Positions 54,101 to 63,723 of a stretch of DNA of 64,000 nucleotides are shown here, in pieces (within the stretch, counting starts at the first letter, position 1; every line of letters begins with the position of its first letter). The notes under the pieces are model-generated. The model worked only from the letters and a program-made list of their open reading frames with translations. It did no database searches and was not told where the DNA came from. The translations under genes were made by a program, and so were the position numbers. Source of the stretch: Progne subis subis (Eukaryota > Chordata > Aves > Passeriformes > Hirundinidae); contig JAKJHU010001671.1 of NCBI GenBank assembly GCA_022316685.1, positions 1 through 64,000 on the forward strand, written 5' to 3'.

Positions 54101-54275
54101 CCCAGTAGTACATGTAAGAAGTTTATTAGGAAAGACAGTTTAGATCAATCCTGCTTCAAGTACAGAAGATCCCATCCGTGGGATTGTCTTTGCTCAGAGG
54201 CCAGGCTGCACATAGTGAGTAATGCAGAAAGATAAAACCACACAATGTGTACCCCAGAGAGATTTGATTGTTAAG
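51101..54275 (+). pseudogene. pol: ERVL-c protease, RT-RNase H and integrase, hypermutated
   Basis: It aligns end to end with ERV-I 19,367-22,549 in the same frame. The RT box reads YIDD (52,034-52,045), unlike ERV-I. G-to-A changes are dense: in 51,710-52,380 I count by eye over 20, nearly all where G precedes G, against about two A-to-G. Trp codons become TAG at many sites (for example near 51,832, 51,918, 51,936, 52,053 and 52,183). The TAG at the protease-RT junction (51,695-51,697) is shared with ERV-I. Integrase ends near 54,275. Confidence 0.85.
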
Positions 54276-54360
54276 TAAGAACCGTGTGTAATTATCATTG
54301 TGTGCTAAATAGTACTGCCACTGTATGTAACTGTATATTGCATATTGTTTTTATATAAAT

Positions 54361-54468
54361 GTATTTTTTTTTTTTCCAGACTGGTTAGAGGGAGGGGCCA
54401 CTTAAATTTGCTTCCCAGAGAGATCCTATACAAGGGTTTTCCCCCAAATTTGTCTCCAAACCAGGACA
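54361..54468 (+). repeat. ERVL-c 3' LTR remnant
   Basis: It matches the last about 108 bp of the 5' LTR (from TTTTTCCAGACTGGTTAGAGG to CCAGGACA). The U3 and most of R are missing; the junction lies in a T-run that follows the 3' untranslated part. Confidence 0.8.
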
Positions 54469-56041
54469 CCACCACACCACCAACGCCACATGGAGCAAAT
54501 GGATTGCCCTCATTACACAGCACGCCTGTATTAGAAACCTGAATCGCCCTGGGATTTTGGAAATAATTACAAATTGGCCTGAAGGAGAAAAATTTACTCT
54601 CACTGATGTAGAGGAACAAGAGCAAGTGACACGTGCTGACGAAGCTCCACCATACAACCAACTGCCAGCCAAAGAAACACACTACACTGTTTTCATTGAC
54701 GGTTCCTGTCACATTTTTGGGATGAAACAAAAGTGGAAAGCAGCTGTATGTTGACCCACACAAATGGTTGCACAAGCTACTGAAGGAGACGGTGGATCAA
54801 GCTAACTCGCTGAGCTCAAAGCCGTTCAATTAGCCCCGGACATTGCTGAAAGAGAGAAGTGGCCAAAGCTATACCTCTACACTGATTCATGGATGGTAGG
54901 CAATGCTCTGTGGGGATGGCTGGAGAAGTGGAAAAAGGCTAATTGGCAGCGTAGAGGAAAACCAATTTAGGCTGCTGATGAGTGGAAAGACATTGCCAGT
55001 CGGGTAGAGAAGCTACCTGTGAAAGTCCATCATGTAGATGCCCATGTCCCCAAGAGTCAGGCTAATGAAGGGCACCAAAACAACCAACAGGTAGCTCAGG
55101 CTGCAAAGATAGAGGTGTCAAATATAGACTTAGATTGGCAACCCAAGGGAAATTTGTTCCTAGCTTGATGGGCCCATGATGCCTCAGGTCATCAGGGCAG
55201 AGATGCCACCGATAAGTGGGCACAAAACCAAAGAGTAGATCTAACCATGGACAGTATTTCTCAGGTTATCCATGACTGTGAGACGTGTGCTGCAATCAAG
55301 CAGGCCAAGCGGGTGATAGCCCCTATGGTATGGCGAGCGATGGTCCAAGGATAAGTATGGGGAAGCCTGGCAGATTGACTACATCACCCTTCCTCAAACC
55401 CGCTAAGGCAAGCGCTATGTGCTGACCATGGTGGAAGCCACCACTGGATGGTTGGAGACCTACCCTGTGCCTCACGCTACTGCCCGGAACACCATCCTGG
55501 GCCTTGAAAAGCAAATTCTGTGGAGACATGGCATCCCTGAGAAGACTGAATCAGACAATGGTACTCGTTTCAAGAACAGCCTCATCAACAACTGGGCTAG
55601 GGAATATAGCATTGAATATGTATACCATATCCCCTACCATGCACCAGCTTCAGGGAAAGTAAAAAGATACAATAGACTGCTAAAAACCACCCTGAAAGCT
55701 CTGGGTGGGGGATCTTTCAAAAATTGGGAGCAGCATCTAGCAAAGGCCACCTGGTTAGTTAACACCCGAGGTTGCACCAACAGAGCAGGCCCTGCCCAAT
55801 CTGAGCCCCTACATGCAGTAGATGGAGATAAAGTCCCTGTAGTACATGTAAGAGGTTTGTTAGGGAAGGCAGTTTGGATCAATTCTGATTCAAGTACAGA
55901 CAAACCCATCTGTGGGATTGTCTTTGCTCGGGGACCAGATTGCACGTGGTGGATAATGCAGAAAGATGGAGCCACACAATGTGTACCTCAGGGAAATCTG
56001 ATTGTTGGGTGCGAGCCATGTGTAATTATCACTGTGTGCTG
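54469..56041 (+). pseudogene. pol: ERVL-b RNase H and integrase
   Basis: It resumes directly after the TSD of ERVL-c. RNase H shows the FTDGS-type site as FIDGS (near 54,693) and YTDSWMV; stops are scattered. Integrase is open from 55,419 to 56,042, with the second Asp in SDNGTRF and the VKRYNRLLK region where other copies have Glu (VERCN in ERV-I). The first Asp region (QIDYITL) lies just upstream, after a frame break near 55,315. Trp codons are retained (for example CTGGATGGTTGG). Confidence 0.78.
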
Positions 56042-56183
56042 AATGTCACTGCCATTGTCTGTATGTAGCTGTATATTGTATATTGCTTTTTATATAGATA
56101 TATGTATGTGTATTATATGTGTGTAGAGCTAGAATATATATATTATTTTTGGTAAGTTGACGATATGGGGATAAGGGGTGGAA
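56042..56183 (+). other. ERVL-b 3' untranslated sequence and polypurine tract
   Basis: An AT-rich stretch ending GGGGATAAGGGGTGGAA just before the LTR; same as in ERV-II. Confidence 0.65.
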
Positions 56184-56834
56184 TGTCCTAGGGTGACTTT
56201 ATGATGCTTGTATCCCCAATCGTCTGTTCTGTTTGTGCTGTATATTGAGTTCTGTGCCTTTAAGACTGGTTCTAAGAGCAAGGAGAAACGCAGAGCTTGT
56301 TTTGAGAAAACTGCCTGACTCCTACACATTCTTCTCTGGACAGAGTGTTTGGGGGAGGCTTGGAGACACTGCAGGACAGAGATATTTTTCCTTTTAGTTA
56401 GTTTCAGCTAGCTAGGGCAGAGAAGTTCCCTGGACTGTTTTTTTCTTTTTTTCTTGGGACTGTTTAAACCTGCTCTGGACTGAAAAACCCAGGGGAGCAC
56501 TGGGGGAGTACACCTGTGGCCCACCAGGGCCTGGACCTCAACATTTTCCAGCAGCGCCGGAGGGACTGGGACTGATGAGAGACTGAGAGAGAGCCGAGCT
56601 ACACCGATGGCACAAACTTTCTCAATTTGCCAACTCACTCCAGAATGAGAGGTTTTATTGTTTCATATTATTCTTTCTTTATGCTTGTATGCGCTTTGTT
56701 AAGTAAAATAGTTTTTCCACTTTTCTCCAAGGAAGTTCTTTACCAGACCAGTTGGGGGGAGGGGCCGTTTGAGTTTGCTCCCCAGAGGGATCCTATTCAG
56801 GAGTTTTCTCCCAAATTTTCCCTAAACCAGGACA
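56184..56834 (+). repeat. ERVL-b 3' LTR (LTR D type)
   Basis: 651 bp, TGTCCTAGGGTGAC...CCTAAACCAGGACA. ERVK M2 sequence follows at once. Confidence 0.88.
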
Positions 56835-57480
56835 GGTGTAATGACCCCATAGGTTACATGGCTGCATTGACTGCCCTGAGATCCTGTATAAGTCTCTACT
56901 TTCCTGATTTCTTAGGAATAACAAAAATTGGTGTGTTCCATGGGCTGTTGGAGGGGACTATGTAACCCAATTGTAGTTGTTCCTGTACAATGATTTGGGC
57001 TTGGTGAAGCCACTTGCCCCTTAAGGGCCACTGGTCTTTCTATATTGGCTTATCAGTAAGCCAGGTAAGTTTCAGGAGCAGCATTTCTCAATGGTCCCTA
57101 ACAAAAACGGGTTGAAATGATCAAGCCCCATTGAGTCAGTGGATCTCACCCCCACAGAGTGCCCAGGATTGGGAGTAAATATGGCCACAAGGTGGCAGTT
57201 TTGCCTTCTGGTCTAATGATGTGCAGTTCTTAGGCTGATTGCCACGGTATCTGATATCCGCCTACTCCAGCGACAATCACCGTAGAGGGTGCCAAGCGCC
57301 AATCAGGAGGCCAATCCTGTAAAAAAACTTACAGTCTATTTGGCAGGTGAGTAATGGCTGTTGTGTTCCAATTACTTCGGGCCAAAAGACCTGAGGAACA
57401 CCTGTGCTCCCAAGGCTCTCAGTTTTTCATCGCTGCTGCAACATTGGCACTGGACAAGGAATTGCTGGCAGCAGTATGAG
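56835..57480 (-). pseudogene. pro: ERVK M2 protease and RT start
   Basis: Minus strand, downstream of dUTPase. It is a degraded protease region with frame breaks (57,480-57,100), then an RT start recognisable by the fingers pattern around 56,990-56,880 (a PMEHTNF-like stretch matching the WNTPVF region of provirus G). It ends at ERVL-b, across which RT resumes at 47,545. Confidence 0.55.
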
Positions 57481-57819
57481 TTATGCCAAGCGTGTCCCTT
57501 CAGGCACAGTGCAAGGGGGGTTAGACGTCCAAGCCATAATTTTGATTTCCCCTTTATAATTTGCATCAATAATTCCCAGTAAAATAAACAGTCCAGTTTG
57601 AGTGGTAGAAGAATGACCCAATAATAAAGCATGAGTTTGAAATGGTAGTGGACCAAAACCAGCAGTGGGTAGTAGATGAACAGAAGCGTCTTTTAAGACT
57701 GTTGTAGAGTTGATGGCCATGTCCAGGCTGGCGTTGCCTGGGGTCCCCCTTGTCAAACCTGAGTTTGCATTGGGGGTTGGCTGAATTGGGCCCCCTTGGG
57801 TTGAGGGGCACCAACCCAT
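57481..57819 (-). pseudogene. pro: ERVK M2 dUTPase domain
   Basis: A 112-codon open stretch with GFGPLPFQTHALLLGHSS, LGIIDANYKGEI and TVPEGTRLAQL-type motifs of retroviral dUTPase, in the same place (before protease) as in provirus G. The two proviruses are only distantly alike in sequence here. Confidence 0.72.
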
Positions 57820-59347
57820 GCACCCCTGTTCAAGTTTCCCTGCTTTTGGAGTGGCTTGCCATCCTTGTCAAACTTACAGTGGCATTGACTACTCCAATGA
57901 AGGCCATTTTTGCAGTGAGGACAGGGTTATTTGTCTTTTTACTAGTTTTCTATCCCTTTGGGCATTGTTTCCAAACATGCTCCTCTTCTCCACGTGCAAA
58001 GCACTTAACATTTGCTTTAGCTGCTTGCAATTACTGGGTGATTGCAGTATCAATTAGTTCTGCTTTATATTGTTCTGAGCCAATATTAGCACATGCTTTG
58101 ATGTAATCAGCAAGTTCAACATTGGCGTGGTTGGGTATTGAATCTAGGGGTTTTTTTACAGTCATTAGCATTTTTATAAGCAAGGGATTTTAAAACAGCA
58201 TCAGCTGCTGCTTGCATTTCAATTTGCTGTCTGACCACTGTTTGGAGTCAGTCAATGAAGGTGATATATGGTTCCTGGGCACCCTGACAAATGGACACAA
58301 ATCCTGGCTCTAGGTTTTTTGTATCAGGTACTTTCCTTAGAGCATGCAACACAATACTTGTGCTTTGGTCCCAGGCCTGGGGTTGTAATTTCAGCTGGGC
58401 ACAGGGAGTGGCATACATGCCTTTCCCTGAGAGCTGGGGTGCCATGATATTAAGTGGCGGATTTTGATTACCATTATTCAATGCTTGGGTTTGATCCAAA
58501 TCTACAAATTCTGTCCACCACACAGAGTATTCCCTCCCCCCCACCCCCCACCATTAAAACAGTTTTAGAAGGAGATTTCTGGTGCACCAGTAGCATGGTA
58601 TGCAATTCAGCCATAGCATCTATTAAATTCACAGTAAAGGAGGAATGCAAGCCATTTTCCTTCACCAATTTTCTTTAGTTCTCTAACCATTTCATAGGAC
58701 AACTGTTCATGATGTGGGTTTTGATTGCAATGTATTACAGGCATAGCTTGTAAAAATTCAGTATCTCTTTCTTATAAAGCTCTCCTGCGGCAGCTATGTA
58801 TGAATCTTTCTGGCTCAGGTTCAGTGGGTAACGTCTTCATCATCATTAGCAAGGTGAGACATGGCATAGGGAGGAGGATGAGTAGGTGAAATGGTTGCAG
58901 CTGACTTGGAGCGGTGGCTGCCATAACGTGTATTGGGGTCAGAGGAGGGTATAAATCTGGTTCTTGGTCAGGATTGACCAGTCTCGTATCAAACAGATCT
59001 TGGTGTTCTGGATCATCCTCCTCAGGAGGAGAGGATAGTGGTTCACCAAAGGGGACATGGTCCACTTCTTTAAATTGTTTCAAGGCAAAATAGATCACAC
59101 GCCAAGTCACAATATCATTGGGGTGAACGTCATGGTGAGTAACCTGACGAGTTTGTAAGCATTCCCAGACTTTTTGCCAATGACTAAGTTCATAAGAACC
59201 ATCAGAGGGGTACCAGAGGCAGTTTTGTGGAATTCATGAGAGTAAGGATATACGTTTCTGGAGTATTACTTTAAATCCTTGCTCCCTGGTAATGCGCAAC
59301 AGAGAGTCTTTATGGAGTCTTAGAGATTTGGTTGCTTATTGCCCCAT
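57820..59347 (-). pseudogene. gag: ERVK M2 gag
   Basis: The start ATG at 59,347 gives Met-Gly-Gln (a myristoylation-type start) and then an immediate TAA. Matrix follows in broken frames. An acidic, Pro-rich linker lies at about 59,090-58,900 (PPEEDDPEHQDLFD). Capsid lies at 58,544-58,248 and ends with QGAQEPYITFID, the major homology region. Two CCHC-type knuckles lie near 58,010-57,950 and 57,930-57,880 ([14 protein letters not shown]), the first degenerate. Order and motifs are class II. Heavily decayed. Confidence 0.7.
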
Positions 59348-59515
59348 AATTAAAGAAAAATGCTGCCCAGCTGCTTGCTTTGCTAACCTGATTCTATAGC
59401 TGCGACAAGAGGAGCTGCTCAGTGATCTTGCAGACCCAACACGGTGGTTTGGCTGGCGTGTATCACAGGACCGGATCACAGAAGCAGTTGTTAGCCCACG
59501 TTGTAGGGTGCCATT
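59348..59515 (-). other. ERVK M2 leader and primer-binding site
   Basis: A primer-binding site of the form TGGCACCCTACAACGTGGG lies at 59,495-59,513 (minus), tRNA-Lys-like, 2 bases from the LTR. Confidence 0.6.
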
Positions 59516-59684
59516 TGTGATACATGAAGAGAAGAGACCCACCAGCAGAGAGAAAGTGAATCTGAGTGGATCTATGGTTTATTCTGAAGCATCAGTATAT
59601 ATATCTTTACTCATAAGAGCTTTTTTTTTTGGTTACAGCTTATAGATGTGATCACAGTCCTACAATAAATCTGTCCTCTTGACA
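59516..59684 (-). repeat. LTR U, very short 5' LTR of ERVK M2
   Basis: Only 169 bp: TGTCAAGAGGACAG...TGTATCACA on the minus strand, with a TATATATA stretch near 59,598 and an AATAAA-type signal near 59,577. The primer-binding site follows at once, so this is the complete LTR. It lies within gag of M4. Confidence 0.65.
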
Positions 59685-60155
59685 TTTTCCATTGTTGTCT
59701 CCAAAGCCATGGTAAAGGAGTGTGAAGAGTGTGTGTGAAGAGTGCATGTCTTTGTTGATGTAGAAGTAGAAACTCGTTCGTTGAGCTCTGTCTCAGGTAC
59801 ATGCTGTCCAGAGAGACACTGCTGGTACTGTTGTTCTCTGTTTAACTCTTTCCTTATACCAATACTTTTTACCCCAAGAAAATGGATTCTCTTTCTCCAG
59901 ATCATACTTCTCAGGTGATGTTTCATTAACAAAAGCAACAGTACCTGATGGCGATGTAGGCAGAACATCTGCAAGGATGCGATCTGCATCCTTAAATTAT
60001 TGCAAAGCCGAATATAATCACATGCCAAGTAATAATATCATTAGGGTGGACATCATGATGAGTGATTTGGCAAGTTTGTAAACATTCACTGACCTTTTTC
60101 CAGTGAGTAAGGTCATAGGAGCCATTTGATAGGTACCAGGGACAAAATTGTCTGA
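59685..60155 (-). pseudogene. gag: ERVK M4 gag, part downstream of LTR A
   Basis: The minus strand matches the M2 matrix region in order (compare 60,060-59,990 with 59,150-59,070), then a Ser/Thr-rich stretch (STSTSTKTCTLHTHSS) up to LTR U. Frame breaks are present. The start codon is at 62,211, beyond LTR A. Confidence 0.6.
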
Positions 60156-60160
60156 CCCAT

Positions 60161-62100
60161 TGTAGTGGTTTTGGTTTGCTAATTTGAGGTTTTTTGGCTA
60201 ATGCACGAATTTAATGTAGTGGGTCTAGTGCTGGCTGGATGCCAGTGCACTTACTAGAATTATTTACTCATTTTTCTGCTGTGGGATAGGATTAAGAGGA
60301 GAGAAAAGAAGGGTTAAACTTTAAAGGGTATAAATAAAACTTTATTAACATAATTAAAAAAAAAAAAAGAAAGAAATCAGAATAAACCTTTAGAACACCT
60401 CCTTCCACACCTTTTTTTTCCCCTCCCTGATGACGTAAAGAGATAAAACTTGGGACTTTTAGTCAATTTACTACCTTTAGAATAGTCTTTTTTTAGTCTA
60501 GTTAGGGAGAGGAGTCTTTCTTGTTATGTTATGGACACTTTTCTACAAGAAATAGTTTTTTCATGGCTTTTAATTTTTATGAATAGCAGTTGCTTGGAAA
60601 TTTGTAATTGTGAAGTCTCTCTTATCTTTTACAGCCTTCCCACAGCAGTGTTCTTGGGCTATGTCAACTTATTGGGGTGCTATTTTTAAGGATAAGCTGT
60701 TTTAGCATAAAAACAAAAGTCCTATCTATGTTTGGGAAACAGAGATTTTCTTCTTTTATTCTTGGGGCAAGGTTACTTATTTCTCTTATTTCTCTTATTT
60801 CTCTCTTAAAGGGTGATTTTGAAAATAAACCAAAACAAAAACAAAAACACGGGGAACAACCAGAGTCAAACACCTTCTTCACAGAAGTAGTGGCAAATGC
60901 TCCATTTATTGAGGGTACACAGGGTTCTTTTATACATATATCATTCTTGTGCACAAGCTGTTCACACGGCATTTTACTACTAGCTATTGGCTAGTATTAT
61001 CTGCATAAGCATTCCTTTGCAGTTACCTGTTTACACTTTGTTGAGGGAAAAAGCTGGTTCTCAGGCTCAGTGTCCTGGTTCTCAGGCTCAGCGTCCTTGA
61101 CAGTGCTAAAACAACAGAACTTTCCCAGCACTGTATGGCCTCTCTGTGTCTGTCTCCAAAACTCCTGCTACACTCTCTATTTAAAGTTTTTATTGGATCA
61201 AAATTACTTAAACATTTGTTAGTTTCAGCACTGGTGCTTCTGTTTATGGTTGTGGTTAGAACACTACTTTTCTTTAATGCATTTTTATGAGTTACGGGGA
61301 AGAAAGAGTCTGATGTATCAATTATATGTTTTTTATAGCCTTACAAGAGGATTTTAGCTAAAAACTAAGGCATCTCTATTTTCCTCTCATCTGGGATTTG
61401 ACTCTTTCTTTACTGACTTTGGTGTCTTTGTGTCTTCACCTGTTTTGATTCTTTCTTTTTTTTCTTACTTGAGAGAGGATTGATGTTTGTAAGTTTTTTT
61501 GTGCACTAAAAGAGTTAATATCTCGCCTGGGCCTGTGGATGGTTATGTGATCTCTGCCGGGTGGCGGCCAGCCGGCGGGCTGGCCAGAGTTGTTTATGGC
61601 AGAGGATTTTTTGGCAGCTGCCCTGCAGGCTGTATGGTAACTCAGTGGTGGTAGGAAATGGCCAGGCAGAATCTTAGCAGCCTGCACTGCAGCCTTGCCT
61701 GGCCCAGAGCTGCTCTTGGGGCTTAGCGGACCCCGACTCAGCCTGGGCCAGCAGTGAGGTAGGGCTTAGTAGCAGCAAGATTTTAGCAGTTGGGGCCCAG
61801 CCCAGCATTGGCTGGGGCCTTGTGGCCTCCCCTCCCCTGCCCAGTCACTGCACTGGGAGTGGGGAGGGGAGAATGTCTCTCTTCAAAAGGCCGGAAGCAA
61901 GAGAGAGATTCCTGGGGTTTGTTAGTTTTTAACATGTCTTCACAGAGACGTATCTAGCTTTATTAGTGGTTTAACAGGTTGTCAGTATTTCAACTAGCCA
62001 CTGATGAGTTTTGTTAGATCCAAAGGAAGTTTTTTAATCACTTCTGTGGCTAGATCCTTCTGTCCTTACCAAAAAAATCAGTTAATGCAAAACCAGCACA
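60161..62100 (-). repeat. LTR A copy 3, 1.94-kb solo LTR with TSD CCCAT
   Basis: Ends TGTAGTGGTT and AAACCAGCACA on the plus strand, flanked by CCCAT at 60,156-60,160 and 62,101-62,105. A minus-strand polyadenylation signal lies near 60,340. A GC-rich U3 block at 61,540-61,880 corresponds to 1,660-2,040 of copy 1. It splits M4 gag about 35 codons after its start. It contains another LTR-like insert. Confidence 0.8.
60850..61180 (-). repeat. LTR-like insert inside LTR A copy 3
   Basis: This stretch is absent from LTR A copy 1 at the matching place. It has a minus-strand AATAAA (about 60,905) and a TATA-like TTTTATACATATA (about 60,930), plus a tandem GGTTCTCAGGCTCAG pair (61,050-61,085). The ends are uncertain. 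Confidence 0.4.
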
Positions 62101-62105
62101 CCCAT

Positions 62106-62211
62106 ATAAGTAGTTGTATGAGTCTTGGGGGTTGGAGTTTATATCCTTTTTCCGTGGTGATGTGCAACAGTCTCTATGCAGCTTTTGGGATTTCATTGCA
62201 GTTTGTCCCAT
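62106..62211 (-). pseudogene. gag: ERVK M4 gag start
   Basis: The minus-strand ATG at 62,211 opens with Met-Gly-Gln, a myristoylation-type start, and stays open to the LTR A insertion. It resembles the M2 start at 59,347, which has a stop at codon 4. Confidence 0.6.
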
Positions 62212-62378
62212 TATAAGAAATGCTTCCGACCGCTCACCAAGGCTAACCTGTTCTATAGCCAGCAATGAAAGGAGCTCCTTGGTGATCAGCTGAACACACC
62301 CACGGTTGGTTCAGTCAAGGTAGCCACCGGACTGGATCACGTTAGTAGTAATGAAGTCCCTGTTAATCGGGAGCCATT
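62212..62378 (-). other. ERVK M4 leader and primer-binding site
   Basis: The primer-binding site at 62,356-62,376 reads TGGCTCCCGATTAACAGGGAC on the minus strand, close to a tRNA-Lys(UUU) type site with a short insertion. Confidence 0.6.
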
Positions 62379-62530
62379 TGTGGTGCATGAATGTGAGACA
62401 CAAAAGCTGAGAGCAAATGAATCTGTTTATTGCAGAATGAAGACTACTTATACTCTTAGTGTGAAAATCTGTGTTCAGTTGTTCTCATGAAACCCAATTG
62501 CAGGCCTGTAATAAATCCATTGGTGTGACA
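62379..62530 (-). repeat. LTR V, very short 5' LTR of ERVK M4
   Basis: 152 bp, TGTCACACCAATGG...GCACCACA on the minus strand, with AATAAA near 62,444. It aligns with LTR U in overall layout. The right flank is non-ERV sequence. Confidence 0.6.
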
Positions 62531-63335
62531 GTTTGTTATTTTTCTCAAGGCTTATAGGCTTGAAGAAACAGGATGCCTTTCCTGTTTTCAGATCATGTGT
62601 AATCTGCTTTCTTCCCTTCTTCTCAGGGTTTTTGCTGTTGTAGGCTTCCTGTAGTTTCACAGATAAAAAACCTATCATGATTTATCGCTATTTAAATACA
62701 TTCACATTTTACTTTTAAATCACTATTCGTGTTTTCCTAAGTAGATGTTTAACTAGCCATTTAGGAAGACCAATTCCTGCAGAAGTCCCTGCTACAACTG
62801 TCACAAAGCACTTGGAAGCCAGCCATGTATTAACAACAAATTCCAAAAGGGAGCAGAAGATGAACTTGTAACATTTTAGAAAAAAAAAAAGCAAACCTTT
62901 AAAATAATGACATTGTCCTATATTGTTTTCTTCTGTGTGAAACACTGAACCCCAGCAAAGGCAGTTGACATTGCAAAGGTTTTTGCAAATTCTACTGAGA
63001 AGGGAAAGATAACCCAGGAGGAATGGGTTGTCCTCTACATCTGTAATTTTTGCCAGCGATGAAGCAATCTGCCCTGAGACTTTCTTCTTCAGTATCACCT
63101 CAGGATTTTTCTCAACTTGCTCTGGTGCAGGAGCTGAGTTAGGAGCACTCCCTTGAAACACTGGGGAAAAGTGGAGAGGGATCACAACACTGAAGTACAG
63201 AAGGGTCTCCCTTGCACCTGTAAATTTTAGCAACAGTATATTTTCCTGCAATGGGCCCTGACCAAATTCAGACTCAGTTGATACTCAGAAAACTGAGGGC
63301 AGATGGGACCATCCTACAAAATTTTTTGGCCAGGT
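62531..63335 (-). other. Unique-looking sequence with a possible host exon
   Basis: This is the only longer stretch with no ERV similarity in the window. The minus strand has an open frame of 178 codons (63,251-62,715). A good 3' splice-site pattern (CCCTCTCCACTTTTCCCCAG) ends at 63,161, followed by a charged coding-like stretch (PAPEQVEKNPEVILKKKVSG, about 63,135-63,076). I do not recognise the protein. The later part of the frame is hydrophobic and Lys/Phe-rich and may be intron. It could be a host exon, a gene fragment or chance. Confidence 0.3.
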
Positions 63336-63723
63336 GTGATGGGTTGAACTTGGCTGGCCACCAGGTGCACACCTAAGCCATTCTATCATTCCCCTTCCTC
63401 AACAGGACAGGGGGAGAAAATAAGATTAAAAACGTGTGAGTCAAGGACAGGGAGAGAAGTCAACAATTATCATAGGAGGCAAAACAGACTCAACTTGGGA
63501 AATTAGTTTAATTTATCACCAATCAAATAAGAGTAGGATAATGAGAAATAAAACCAAATCTGAACACATCTTCCCCTGCCCCTCCCTTCTTCCCAGGCAT
63601 AACTTCACTTTCAACTCTTCCTCCTGCTGATTGGTCCATTTTGGATCCTTCCCCTGATTGGTCCCTTTCCCAATTCCTCTCCCCATTGGCCAAGTTGTGA
63701 AACCCCACCCCTAGCTACCCTAT
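63336..63723. repeat. Unclassified AT/CT-rich interspersed repeat
   Basis: It starts near TGTGATGGGTTGAACTTGG and holds AAATAAAACC (63,547) and CCTCCCTTCTTCC. It looks like a dispersed bird repeat from composition, but there is no second copy in the window. Three CCAAT/ATTGG boxes at 63,630-63,690 are spaced about 28 bp apart. Confidence 0.35.

Larger units (their letters stand above)
48419..54468 (+). mobile_element. ERVL-c, nested provirus with G-to-A hypermutation
   Basis: A 6,050-bp plus-strand provirus with CCACC at 48,414-48,418 and 54,469-54,473. 5' LTR, primer-binding site and leader, gag, protease, RT-RNase H, integrase, and a 3' LTR reduced to its last about 108 bp. Dozens of sense-strand G-to-A changes at GpG have turned Trp codons to TAG across pol. 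The surrounding ERVL-b of the same lineage is not affected. Confidence 0.88.
47546..56834 (+). mobile_element. ERVL-b, 5'-truncated provirus hosting ERVL-c
   Basis: It begins abruptly in RT at about 47,546, lacks a 5' LTR, gag and protease, and is interrupted at 48,418/54,469 by ERVL-c. It continues through RNase H and integrase to a 3' LTR (56,184-56,834). Host ERVK M2 RT flanks it on both sides (GGTAT on the left, GGTGT on the right), so it inserted into M2 and lost its 5' half later. It shows no G-to-A bias. Confidence 0.8.
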
